Below are positions 37,842 to 50,030 of a stretch of 64,000 nucleotides of DNA, one piece after another (position 1 is the stretch's first letter; every line of letters starts with the position of its first letter). The translations under genes were made by a program, and so were the position numbers. The stretch is from NCBI GenBank assembly GCA_029783825.1, contig JAREIK010010338.1, positions 48,161 through 112,160 of the forward strand, in the 5' to 3' direction. Source of the stretch: Sapria himalayana. Taxonomy: Eukaryota > Streptophyta > Magnoliopsida > Malpighiales > Rafflesiaceae. The notes under the pieces are model-generated. The model made no database searches. It had not been told where the DNA came from and was given only the letters and a program-made list of their open reading frames with translations.

Positions 37842-39674
37842 ATGGCGCCTAAAGGACATGGTCGTGGTGGAGCTGGACGTGGACATTGAAATGAACCAAA
37901 TTCAACTAGTATGTTACATAATGTTGCAATTTCAATACCATCTCATATCCATTATATCTTGACTTCAACATCATAATCACCATCTCCATTTTTATCACCA
38001 TCACCATCATTGAGACCTCTACTAACACCTTCATCAGATGTAAGCCCACCACCGATTGGGCTTCCTACGGACACTTTTGATCCATCTCAATCTTCTAGAC
38101 CACAAATTACACCGATTGTTCCCCCATTTACATTACCAACGACCTCATCAAATGTTGTACCTTCCTCTAAAGTCAGTGCAAAGTTAGAAATTGATATTGT
38201 GGATGAGAGGTAAAAGAAAAATTTAAAATTGATTTGGAAAAAAAATTTTGATGTTACTGTTAGTGGTTTTTTTATATTGTTATGATTTGCTTGTTTTCTA
38301 TGTTATTTATTCATTTGTACAGTTTTATTCCATCTCACAAGTATTCGACTATAATTACAAAGGCTTTCAATAAAATGGCTGATGCCAAATTTTTCTCCTG
38401 GAAGAAAGTTTCTCAATCGACAAATGAGTCATATTTTAATGACTTTCAAGTAAAAATAAAAAAACAAAAGAATAGAAAAATAATTATCTAATTACTTAAC
38501 TTTTATGTTGTTTTATATTCAAGCAGTAAATAATTAGGTTCTTGTTGTTAATATAAATTCTTTTGTCATTTTTTTATAGAATCAGTGCACATGTCCACCC
38601 AAATTTAAAGGAAAGATAAAGTCATTATGAGAGATCAAAGCAGTTCAATGGTATTCTGATTTTATTCATAAATTAAAGAAAATTAAAGAAATGCCTGATT
38701 TTATATCTAAGGAAGACTGACCTGAGTGGCTTAATTATTGGGAGGAGCCAGGTGTGAATAAAAAATCAGATATTGTCGGCAAAAATTGTTGAAGTGAGGT
38801 TGCTGGACTAGGTACATGAATCTATCGACACACAGGAGGTTCAAAGTTGAGCATCGAGCACGCTCGAGATTTGGTACAAATTTAAAATTTTAAATATATC
38901 TATATTTTGTAGTTGTCCTAATAGACCAATATATAATCTCTACATAGTTTTAATAATTTTGATAAATTTTTTTATCATTTGCTTGGTTATGAATTAATAA
39001 AAACATATTCTTAGGCTGGAGAATTGAGTCGAGATCCAAATTTCTATGAGATTTTTAGGAAGTTGCATGTGAAGAAAGTGGATGGTCAGTATGTTGACAA
39101 CAAGACTCAGATGATTGCAGTAAGAAATTGTTATATTAATTAGAATTTATAAAACTACAATACATTATGAAGAATATTTTGAATGCAAAATTTTTATTTT
39201 ATTTTTGTAAATCTAGAATAGTTTTGTCTCCATTTTATCTCAGGACATAATGGAGGAACGTGTGACAGCTGCTTATCAATAGGTTGAGGGTTCTATGAAT
39301 CTTGAACCAATTGACTATGGTCCAATTTATTTGGAGATAATAAGAGGTCGAAAGAAGCAGCGAGTGTATGGAATCAGCTCTAAGGGAGTGGCATTTTGTT
39401 GTAGCAGTCGTGCATCTAATTCATCTGTCTCATCAATGGTGGTTGAGGTGGTCGAACAACAAGCACATGAAACAAATGAACATATTGTAGATATGGAGAC
39501 CGAACTAAAAAATAAGGATGAGCAGATAACTAATTTGATGGAAGAAATGCAAGAAATTTAAAAAATTTAAAAGCAATGCAACAACATATGTCCTATATGG
39601 AGTCACAGTTAGCGGCATTGGCACATCAAATAGTATTCCGAGATCTAGCTATGAATCCTCGTAGGAAAGGCTAG
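37842..39674 (+). pseudogene. Transposase_24 (TNPA-like second CACTA gene), five exons, with stops
   Basis: Exons with GT-AG borders can be laid out: 37842-38209, 38323-38449, 38580-38873, 39015-39119 and 39244-39674. They join in frame, for example RDL|AGELS and QMIA|DIMEER. Exon 1 encodes a basic start (MAPKGHGRGGAGRGH) and a Pro/Ser-rich stretch. Exons 2-4 give the Transposase_24 core (TKAFNKMADAKFFSWKKVS; YSDFIHKLKK; RHTGGSKLSIEHARDL; DPNFYEIFRKLHVKKVDGQY). Exon 5 ends in a coiled coil. Premature stops include TGA at 37887-37889 and TAA at 39559-39561. In En/Spm this gene product binds subterminal repeats; that function is family knowledge. Confidence 0.85.
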
Positions 39675-40035
39675 CATTCCATACAAATTATGAGGATGAT
39701 TGAGTATAAGAATTATTTCTGAACTTAATTTATTTTTGTCTATCTGTAGTAAATAATTATGATATTTTGTTGCAAGTATCTATTTTTTTAGGTTTTGTTC
39801 TATACTTTTTTGATTAACCAAATTATTAATCATTGCAGGACATATTATGTGAGAGAAAAGAAAAATTTGATTCAAATCATTCAGACATTTCCATGGTCCT
39901 TCCAATGCCTTGGTCCCATATTTACCGATTTCAGCTTTATCAAAAGGAGGGCTAGCTTATCTAATCTTTATTTTTCTAAAAACATTATATTTTTTCACTC
40001 TCTTTATCTCTAAACATAATTTATGGACATCTTTT

Positions 40036-41317
40036 GTATTTTTGGTGAAGCTGTTTGAGAATAAACATTAATTTGGGTTTGTCAATGTCAATAATATTTG
40101 TTTTTATATATCTATGAATATGTTTTTGAGTCTCTTAATTTTTTGAGTATAGTTTTAGCCTATTATAGGTATGTAAAAGCCCATAATCAGCAGTGGCACT
40201 AGCATAAGAGACGACAGCAATGGCTATGGCGGCAGTGGAAGAGGCAGCGGCGGCAGCAACTACAGCACCGGTAGCAGCGGCTGAGGCAAAATCAGTGGCA
40301 GCTGAGGCTACCGTGGCAGAAGTGACAGCAACGGAATAAGATGCAGTGGCGGCGGCAGCTGTGGCAGTGGCTTTGATACTAGCAGTGGAGGTGGAAGGAG
40401 TGGCAGTGGCAGCACCGGCTACTATGGCAGTAGTAGCGACTGCACCTGCTGTCATGCCAGCGGCAGCGGAAGCACCGGTAGTGGTAGTAGTAGCCGTAGC
40501 GGGAGCAGCGCCAGCGGGAGTGGCATCGACAGCTATAGTGGTAGTGGCAGTGGTAGCGGTAGTGGTAGCGGCAGTGGCAATAGTGGTAGGAGCGGCAGCT
40601 ACAACTGTGGTAGGAGCAGCAGCGGTAGCAGGAGTAGCAGTGGTAGCGGGAGCAACAATGGTAGTGGGAGTAGCAAGAACGACAACATATGTGGTATATA
40701 CATACATATATAGTCTGTATATACGAAGATATAATACTATAGTATTTTATGTACATATATACTGAGTATATATATGTACTCAGTATATATGTACGCATAA
40801 TATTGTAGTTTATATGTACATATACTGAAGTAATAACTGTACGAGTGAAATGCTAGTATATATGTACATATTTACTCCAATAATATATATTTATCAAAAC
40901 ATAGTAATTTTTTATTTATTTTGTTTTGATTTGGTAGTTTAAATTTCTTACAGATATGGCACCACATTATTTTCCATACAAAGCTTCTTATAAGTGAACA
41001 CATATTTCAACAAACACAAAGCACCGTGACTCGGATAGCATTTTCGTAGTGGAAAGTTGGTGATCGGAGGAGCAGTGGGAGAGAAAGCAAAATCAATGCA
41101 TTGATAGATTATACTTTATGCACATTCGGTAGACACATTGATTAATAATATGTAATATAATTTTTAATATTTTTTTGTTTTTGTTATTTAAAATATTGTA
41201 TTAGAATAAGTTATTGAATTATTTTTTTTAATTTAAAATTTTCATTTATAGTTTATGTTTTTCGTAAATTTATTTTAAAATATTAAATTATCTAATAAAA
41301 TATTTTTTAACTGTATT
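40036..41317 (+). repeat. CACTA module copy 2a
   Basis: This has the same order as in CACTA#1: an AT-rich start, a triplet part (about 40180-40690), palindromic TATATGTACATATA repeats (40695-40880), and a tail with CACCGTGACTCGG and GGTGATCGGAGGAGC. The + and - strands are both open across the triplet part. Confidence 0.85.
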
Positions 41318-42165
41318 ACATTCAACTGTAAATTTTGTTAGTTCATGTCTATAATAACTATTTTTATATATCTGTGAATATGCTTGTGTTTCTCCAAAAT
41401 TTTTCGATAGAGATTTAGCATATTATAGGTATATAAAAGCATATTATCATCAAAGGTAGCTGTGGCAGCGACGGTAGTGATGGCGGCAATAGCGGTAGTG
41501 ATGGTAGAGGCGGAAGTGGCGCAAGAAGCGGCTGCAGAAGGGCCTACAACATCATCGGCAGGGGAGGCAGCAGCTACAGCGGCAGCCATGGAAGCGGAGG
41601 CAATGGCTGTAGTGGAGGCAGCTAAGGCAGCGGAGGCAGCGATGGCAGCCACTACAGCAATGACAGCATCGACAGCTGTTGCAGCGGAGACATCAAAGGA
41701 TGTGGTGGCTGCGGCGACATTTGCGATAGTAGCGGCTGTAGCGGCAGCAACGGCAGCGGCGGCAACAGAGGCAGCAACAGTAGGGGTAGTAGTGGTGGCA
41801 GTGGAGGCAGCAGCAACAAGGCCGGCAGCGATAGCATGAGCATCAGGAACGACAACAAATGTGGTATATATGTACGTATATAGTCAGTATTTACGTACAT
41901 TTAATACTATATTATTTTATGTAAGTATATACTGAGTATATTTGGACTCAGATTATATGTACACATAATACTGTTGTCTATATGTACATATACTATAGTA
42001 ATATATCTACGAGAGAATTACTAGTATATATTTACATATATACTACAAGTTTATATATGTATCAAAACATAACTTCTTTTTGACTGAGTGGTTTAATTTT
42101 CTTATAGATATAATGTCGTATTGTTCCTCATACAAAGCTTCTATAAGTGATGAAATTTTTCGTTT
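41318..42165 (+). repeat. CACTA module copy 2b (shorter tail)
   Basis: It starts TTTTTTAACTGTATTACATTC and the triplet part spans about 41455-41860. The palindromic array follows (41865-42060). The tail is cut short and passes into the subterminal repeats. Confidence 0.82.
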
Positions 42166-42334
42166 ATCTTTCAATTTTAGCAACAAAATTTTTCTTTTTT
42201 AGCAAGGGAATTTTCCCTCGCTAATTTTTTAGCTAGGGAAAATTCCGTAGCTAAAATTTAGCAATAAGCACTTTATAAAGGGACACTAGCTATATGGGAT
42301 TTTTCCCTAGCTATATGGAATTTTTCATGTAGTG
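42166..42334 (-). repeat. CACTA#2 3' subterminal repeats and terminus
   Basis: TTAGCAAGGGA/TCCCTCGCTAA, TTAGCTAGGGA and CTAGCTATATGG forms lead to the terminus CATGTAGTG at 42334. Read inward this is CACTACATGAAAAATTCC, the canonical CACTA start, unlike the CACAA start of CACTA#1. Confidence 0.9.
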
Positions 42335-43305
42335 AAATATATTATATCTTATTAATCAATGTATATACTGATTGTTTATAAAGTATAATCTATCAATGCA
42401 TTTATGTTGCTTTCTCTCCCTCTGCTCCTCCAATCACCAACTTTCCACTCTGAAAATGTTGTCTGAGTCACGATGCTTAATATTTGTTGAAATATGTCTT
42501 CACTTATACAAGCTTCATATGGAAAACAATGTGGTACCATATATGTACAAAATTTAAACCACCAAATAAAATCAAAATAAATAAAAAAAACAATGTTTTG
42601 GTAAATATATATTGTGGCAGTAAATATGTACATATATACTAGCATTTCACTCGTACATGTATTACTGTAGTATATGTACATATAAACTATAGCATATGTT
42701 CATATAAACTATAGTATTATGCGTACATATATATTGAGAACATATATATAATGAGTATATATGTACATAAAATATTGTAGTATTATATGTATGTATATCC
42801 TAACTATATACGTACGTATATACCACATTTGTTGTCATTGCCGGAGCTCCCGCTCTCGTTGCCGCTCCTGGCGTAGATACCACTGGTTCTCTTGTAGATG
42901 ATGATGCTGCTACTCTCTCTACCAGTGCTGCTATCGCTACCACTATCACTGTCGATGTCACTGCCACAGCCGCTGCTACCAGTGTTGCCACTACCACCCC
43001 CACCAGCATTGTGGCTACCACCATGGCAGTGGCGGCCACGGCCGCCACTGCTGCCGTCGCTGCCTTAGCTGCCACCACTACTGTCACTACTAGTTCCGCC
43101 GCTATTACCACTGCCGCCGCCCGCCGCTGCTTCTGCCACGACTACCACTACTAAAAATTGGCTTTTACATACCTATAATAGACTAAAACTCTACCCAAAA
43201 AATTCAGAGACACAAAAACATATTCACATATATATAAAAACAAATTTTATAGACATGAACAAACACAGATTAAAGTTCATTATCATACAGCTTCAACAAA
43301 AATCC
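42335..43305 (-). repeat. CACTA module copy 3 (truncated)
   Basis: Read on the - strand, it runs from GTTGAAGCTGTATGATAATG (near 43305) through a short triplet part (about 43145-42835), the palindromic array (42830-42590) and the tail containing CATCGTGACTCAGAC and GGTGATTGGAGGAGC. It stops at ATAATATATTT next to the CACTA#2 end. Confidence 0.83.
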
Positions 43306-43669
43306 AAAAGATATCCAAAATTATGTTTAGAGATAAAGAGAGTGCACAAATAACATGTTTTTAGAATAATGAAGATAAGATAAACTTGCCCTCTTTTGAT
43401 AAAGTTGAAATTGATAAAAATGGGACCCATGCACTAGGACCATGGTAATGTCTGAATGCTTTGAATCAAAATTTTTTCTTTTGTCTCACATAATGTGTCC
43501 AACAAAGATTTATAATTTGGTTAATCAGAAAAGCAAAGAATAAAACTAGAATAAAAAAAAATAGAAACCTGCAAAAAAATATCATAATTTTTTGCTACAC
43601 AGACAAAAATAAATAACAGTTCGGATATAATTCTCATACTCAATCATCCTCATAATTTGTAGGGAATGT

Positions 43670-45531
43670 TAACCTCTCCTGCGAGGATTCCCAGCTGGAT
43701 CTCTGAATGCTATCTTTTGCACCAATGCCCCTAACTTTGACTCAATATAGGACATCTTCTGCTGCATTACATTTTTAATTTCTTTCATCTCATAATTCAT
43801 TTTTTTAATTTCTTGCATTTTTCCATCAAATTAGTTATCTGCTCAATTTCTTTTTCATTTCGGTCTTCATAACTACTATATGTTCATTTATTTCCAGTGC
43901 TAGTTGTTTTAACCACCTCATCCACCTTTGTCCGAGACAAGTGAATTAGAAGCACGATTCCTACAATAAAATGCGACTCCCTTAGAGCTGATTCTCGTAC
44001 ACTCGTTGCTTTTTTGATCTCTTATTATCTCCAAAATAAATAGGATCATGCTCAATTGGTTGAAGATCCATAGAACCCACAACTTTTTGATGAGCAGCTA
44101 TAACATGTTCCTTTATTAGGACCTGAGATAAAATAGAGAAAAAAATTATTCTAGATATACAAAAAATAAAATAAATATTTTGTATTCAATAATTTTCATA
44201 ATGTACTGTTGTTTTATAAAATCTTATTAATATAACAATTTCTTACATTAATCATCTGAGACTTGTTGTCAACATACTGACCATCCACTTTCTTCACATG
44301 CATCTTCTTGAAAATCTCATAAAAATTTAGATCTCACCCAATTCTCTAGCCTAGAATTTGTTTTTATTAAGTCTTAAAAAAACAAATGATAAAAAAAGTT
44401 AACAAAATTAATAAAACCATGCATAGATTTTAATAATTGGACTTTTAGGACAACCACAAAATATAGAAATATTTAGATTTTTAAATTTGTACCAAATCTC
44501 TAGCATGCTCAATGCTCGACTTTGAATCTCCAATGTGTCGACAGATTTCTATACTTAGTCCAGCTACCTCACTTCATCGATTTTTACGGGCAATATCTGA
44601 TGTTTTTTTTTCACATTTGGCTCGTCCCAATAATTAAGCCACTTGGGCCAATCTTCCTCGAATATAAAAGCAGGCCTTTCATTCATTTTCTTTAATTTAT
44701 GGATAAAATAAGAATATCGTTGAGCAGCTGTGATCTCCCATAATGACTTTATCTTTCTATCAAATTTGGGTGCAAATGTGCACTGATTCTATAAATAGAA
44801 AAATGACAAAAGAATTTATATTAACTACAAGAACATAATTATTTACTGCTTGAATAATAACCAACATAAAAGTTAAGTAATTAGATAAATATTTTTCCAT
44901 GCTTTTGTTTTGTTATTTTTACCCAAAAGTCATTAAAATATGACTTTTTTGTCGATTCATTAACTTTCTTCCATGTGAAAGCTTTAGAATCAGTCATTTT
45001 CTTGAAAGCCATTATAATTATAGTCGAACACTTGTGAGATAAAATAAAATTGTAAAAATAAAAAATTAACATTGAAAACAAGCAAATAATAACAATATTA
45101 AAAAAACCACTGACAATAACATCAAAATTTTTTTTTCAATTCATTTTTACATATATCTTTTACTTCTCATCCACAATCTCAATTTCTAACTTTACACTGA
45201 TTACAAAGGAAGGCACAACATTTGATGATGTCATTGGTATTATAAATGGGGGAACAATTAGTGTAAATTGTGGTGCATAAGAAAGAGATGGATCAAAAGT
45301 GTGTCTAGAAATCACAATGAGTGGTGGGCTTACATCTAATAAATATGATAGTAGAGGTCTCAAAGATGGTGATGGTGATAGAAATGGAGATGGTGATTCT
45401 GATCTTTAAGTCTAGATATGGTGGGTATGAGATGGTACTGATTCTGCAACATAATGTAACATAATCGATGAATTTTGTTCATTTCTATGTCCACGTCCAA
45501 CTCCTCCACATCCACATCTTTTAGACACCAT
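43670..45531 (-). pseudogene. Transposase_24 (TNPA-like second CACTA gene) of CACTA#3, broken
   Basis: The start ATG is at 45531 (MVSKRCGCGGVGRGHRNEQN), where codon 16 is AGA and not the stop found in CACTA#2. The Pro/Ser-rich exon 1 ends near 45165. Exon 2 lies near 45045-44920 (SHKCSTIIIMAFKKM...FTWKKVNES). Exon 3 lies near 44790-44495 (YFIHKLKKMNERPAF...EEDWPKWLNYW) and exon 4 near 44330-44250 (FYEIFKKMHVKKVDGQYVDNKSQMI). Exon 5 runs from near 44120 with MDLQPIEHDPIYF and the coiled coil. Frameshifts and stops occur in exons 1, 3 and 5. It sits about 140 bp downstream of TNP2, in the usual CACTA order. Confidence 0.82.
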
Positions 45532-45670
45532 CTACTATACAAAATAAAACATAGAACAAAAAATAGGGATATGATGAATAAGCATTATTTTCGAATAAAA
45601 CACACCGATAGGTTTCAACAAAATATAAAAAGTCTTTGATAGTTTAAATTTATAATAAAATTATAACAAT

Positions 45671-48600
45671 TTAATTATCGACATCACTGTCATCCTCCAA
45701 TGGATCTTCTGATATTTTGTCTGATTCCAATAGAAGTTTGAACACATCTTCAGATATAAATTGATCATCTTTAATTTTTGTTGTGGTACCATTTTAGTCA
45801 CTTAAATTTTCTGGATCTTCATCTACATTCAAAGGCTCAATATTATTTATGTCATCTTCCTAGAATGCTGGTGCAATTTCTAAGTCTGTACTTCTTTGTT
45901 ACGATGTTGGTACTTCAAATTTTGATCGATCTTTGATATTGCAAATTGCCCACCAATCTCTCTTATCACGAGATACAATAATATACCTCAGTGGCTTAAA
46001 CTACCATAATAAATGGCTCATATCGATTATATATGTGTTTATGGTTAACATTCACTAGCTTTTAATCCGAATGAATCTTTGTGCCCACATTTCATGTAGG
46101 ATTAAATGACTCGTACTTAAATAATATAATCTTGTTATTTTTGAGTCTAGGATACTCCAACTCAATAACTTCTTTGAGTTGACCCTAATAATAAATCTCA
46201 TCTGCACTATAACCTGAGCCTTTAATGCATACACAACTATTCATTATTATTTTAGAAGAACTGTGCCCTATTGTGTGAAATTTATATCCATTAACAAAAT
46301 ACCCAGGATAGGTTGTCACATATCTAAATGGTACTTTACTTAGATTCTGAATGAAAATATTTGAATCTCCATTTGTAGGATCAATTACCTGTGACATAAC
46401 TTAAAAAATGATATTAACAAATAAAAGATACTAATAAATTAAATAATTCAAAAATATAAAACTTAATTATTCTCACATAATTTTTTAACCAATTCGCAAA
46501 TTTAGTTTCTAGCATATAATCGACATTGTTGCTAGAAATTGCTGGATGTCTATATTTTAACTGCTCAACATAAATACTCAACAAATATAAAAAGAGAGAA
46601 AAAAAATGTATATCAATTTTTAAGAATCCTATTAAAGATAAAATTAAACTATGATTAGACATGCAACCATTTTGGGTATACATAATCAATATATGGTGCA
46701 ACCTCCTCACAATTAAGTAAAACATAGCTCCGAGTCGCTTTGTACTCTTCATCTATCATACATCTTTTCATTGCTATTCCAAATGCTTTTCTAGGGTGCT
46801 TGAAGATAGATAGTTTGTCCATAGAATCATCTTCTACAATCACATGACCTTCATCATTCCCCAGCACATTTCTATTCTTTGTATTGACATGATCCTCAAA
46901 ATAATAAAAACAAAATGATGATGCTTCTTCTACTAAATATGCATTACAAATTGGACCTTCAACTTTTGCCTTGTTTCTAACTTTCAATTTTAACTTACGA
47001 AGATACCTACATCCATAATGATAGGTTTCAATTAGATTAAATAACAATAATACTTAAAGTACTAAATAATAAAACACATCAAATTATATGTATTTACGTT
47101 TTAAAAAGATATATACACCTGAATTGCTTTGGGCCTGCAATCCTTTCTTTACATACCAAATGGACAGGCAAATGCTCTATCGAGTCAAAAAACTCGGAGG
47201 GAATATCCGTTCAAGCTTACAAATAATAAGTAGAATTTCATTCTCCAGCCTCACCATGTCATCTATTTTGATTGTGCTTGTAGTTAACTATTTAAAAAAA
47301 CAACCTAAATTCTGTAAGGACCTTCCAAACACTTTGAACAAGTAATTCACAGAATGCAATTTGTATTAATCTCTACATAAATACATGATAGTCATGACTT
47401 TTCATTCCAAATAACTTAAGATTCTTTATATCCATGCATCTACCCATATTTCACACATATCCATCAGATAATTTCAAATTATTAACCCATTCACATAATA
47501 TTTATCTTGCCTTCTTATCAAGCGTGTAAAAATCTTTAAGGAATTTTTCTGTTTCCACATTTTGATTCATTTCAGAACGCTGACAGTAATCATTCAGCTC
47601 TTGTCTTGATTTTAAAGTGCCTTTTGTTTTTCCATCTACATTAAGGACAGTGTTGAAAACTTTGTCAATAATATATTTTTCAATATGCATTACATCTAAG
47701 TTATGACGAATTAAATTGGACTTCCTATAGGCCAAGTGCCAAAATATACTACAATTCCTCCACCCAAATAATTTTCCTATTGGTCCATTACTTCTAGTAG
47801 CTTCCTTTTCATTTACCTTCTTCAAACCCAAACTATGAATCTCTGTCATACTATCATCTCCTAAATAAACTACTGGTGCAACTGTCATCACAGTTTTATT
47901 TTTTCGAAATGTAGTTATATTTCTTTGAAAAGAATGATTCGTAGGTAGAAACTTATGATGGTTATCAAACCATGACTGTTTTCCACTAAATTTGAGGGTA
48001 AATGCATCAAAATTTGTCATGCAATATGGGCATGCAAATCATCTTGCAGTACTCCAGCTAGACAACATTGAATATGCAAAAATGTCACTTACCATCCATA
48101 TAAAGATTGCTCGCCTAATGAAATTTTACTTCTTTGAGATATCATGGGTATTCATGCCAACATTTCATAAATGATTTAACTCTGCAATAAGAGGCTGTAA
48201 GAAAACATCCAGCATCTCTTTCGGATTTTTTGGCCCTAGAACCAATATTGACAAAAACATATATTGCTCCTTCATACACAACAACGAAGGCAAGTTATAA
48301 GGCGTCACTATCACTGGCCATGTTGAATACTATTGTTTAGATTGCCCAAATGACTAAAATCAATCAATGTAGAGAGCAAAACTCACATTTTGACTTTCAG
48401 CCAGAAAATCTTGATGTATATATTTAAAATGCTTCCAAGCAGGTGAATATGTTGATGACGCATTTCCCCTTCTTCAACCACATGCTCAGAATGCCATCTC
48501 ATATCATTTACTATAGCATTTGATGTATATAGTCTTTATAATCGAGAAATTAATGGAAAATAATACATCTTCATATAAACAACCTTCAATTTTTGTCACG

Positions 48601-49355
48601 CATCGACAACACGAGGTGTCTTCCTAAATTGAGGATGATCACAAAACTTACAGCTATTTAAATCACTATTACCACCCCGATATAACATGCATCCATTCAA
48701 ACAACAATCAATTCATTCCCCTGGTAGACTCGTTCCTCGTAGTAACTTTTTAGTGTTGTAAAAGTTGTTAGTGATCAAATTATTAATCGGAACAATCTTT
48801 TTCATCAGATCTGTCACCTGATCAAATAATTTTTCAGACATATGATTTTCTGACTTAATCCTCATTAGTCGAGCCACATGTGACAATTACGAATGTGTTT
48901 TACAAATAGGCCACAACTTTTATCTGCAGCTTTAAGCATTTCATAAAATTTCTAAGCTTCAGGATTAGGTGGTTCATCCACGTAATCTATATTGAAGTCA
49001 ACACCAGCAGCTTCCATGATCATTCTATGGTATGTGTTTGATGATTCTTCACCACAAGCAAGTGATTCAATACCCACATTTTGGTCAATATTTAGAGCCA
49101 TTGTACTTTCCCCATGATAAATCCAAACAAAATATTTTGGCACAAAGCCATATTTAGCCAAATGATATCTTATAGTCTGTGCATCAAGAAAAGGGATATC
49201 CTAAACACTTGCAATGATTATATGGACATTTAATTTTTTTTCCATCCATCAATCTTGATTGACTACATGCAAAATTGATAAAAGTTTCAAGCCCAGTCAA
49301 AAAAATCTTTATTCAAAAAACCATTAATAACCCATCTATACATCCACTGACGTTC
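45671..49355 (-). pseudogene. TNP2-type CACTA transposase, near full length, broken
   Basis: From the - strand start near 49343 comes the Transpos_assoc domain (WMYRWVINGF; MDGKKIKCPYNHCKC; YHLAKYGFVPKYFVWIYHGE, to about 49080). The Transposase_21 core follows with ISDIFAYSMLSSW-like text near 48090 and CPYCMTNFDAFTLKFSGKQS (48035-47975). IFWHLAYRKSNLIRHNLDVM lies at 47758-47699 and IDGKTK-like text near 47640. DUF4218 follows (PSEFFDSIEHLPVHL near 47200-47160; VRNKAKVEGPICNAYLVEEA at 46980-46921; YVLLNCEEVAPYID at 46725-46684), then DUF4216 (PGYFVNGYKFHTI near 46305). It ends with an acidic tail at 45671. Stops, frameshifts and probable introns interrupt it. It is the only near-complete TNP2 here. 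Confidence 0.88.
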
Positions 49356-49639
49356 TGAGCTTATTTTGCCTTATTTTATTTACAAAAAATAATGCCAAAT
49401 CATTATTTTGAATAAACATTCAATTACTTCAAAATATACAAATAATTAAATAAAATTACTTACAGATGAATATTTAAAAATTAAATATTGTGAATATCGA
49501 GGCAATGCGTTTGCAAAATCTACATTAATAAATAAAGCAATTTGTTGCACGATAAAGATTAATAGATATCACATTTACATTAGATAAAGGGTGTAAAATG
49601 TGATAATGCACAAGAAAGAAAAGCAAAAAAAGACATTTA

Positions 49640-50030
49640 ATGTTTGAATGAGGAGAGGGAGGGAGAAAGAGAGCGAGAGAGAGAGAGAGAGAGATAAGGT
49701 GGGGAAAGAGGGAGGGGCAAAGAAATGGGGAGACATGGGGGAGAGAGAGAGAAGAGAAAGAATGAGGGAGAGAGAAGGGAGAGAAATGGTGAAAGGAAGA
49801 GAGAAGGAAATAAAGAGAGGAAGAGATAGAGAGAGAGGGAAATAGAGAGAGGAAGAGAGAGAGAGAGTCTGGGGTGAGAGAGAGTGGGGGGAGAGAGAGA
49901 GAACAAGCAAAAAAGGAGAGTGAGAAAGAAAATAACAAGAGAGAGAGAGAGAATGACACAAAGAAAAAGAGGAATATAGAGACAGGAAGAATTAGAGAGG
50001 GATAGAGAGACACATAGAGAGTGCAGTGTT
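49640..50030. repeat. (GA)n-rich microsatellite
   Basis: About 390 bp of GAGA repeats with GGGA and AAGA variants. It gives Ser/Leu (-) and Arg/Glu (+) frames that are not genes. It lies upstream of TNP2 of CACTA#3 and may belong to that element. Confidence 0.96.

Larger units (their letters stand above)
37178..42334 (+). mobile_element. CACTA#2, 5'-truncated En/Spm element, + orientation
   Basis: The element begins abruptly within the 3' end of TNP2 at the satellite border. It contains the Transposase_24 gene and two GCN modules, and ends with a clear CACTA terminus (on the - strand from 42334: CACTACATGAAAAATTCC). About the first half of a full element, with the 5' terminus and most of TNP2, is missing. 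Confidence 0.9.
42335..49500 (-). mobile_element. CACTA#3, En/Spm element, - orientation, both termini missing
   Basis: Gene order on the - strand is TNP2 (49355 to 45671), Transposase_24 gene (45531 to about 43670), then one GCN module (about 43305 to 42335). No CACTA terminus was found at either side. The 3' end is cut inside the module exactly where the CACTA#2 terminus lies, and the 5' end is not recognisable before the GA-rich tract at 49640. Confidence 0.85.

Noticed and set aside
49640..50030. That this GA tract is the same tract as the (CT)n at 30393-31040 in CACTA#1, marking the left edge of its deletion
   Set aside because: The orientation would fit, but I could not find convincing homology in the sequences flanking the two tracts.
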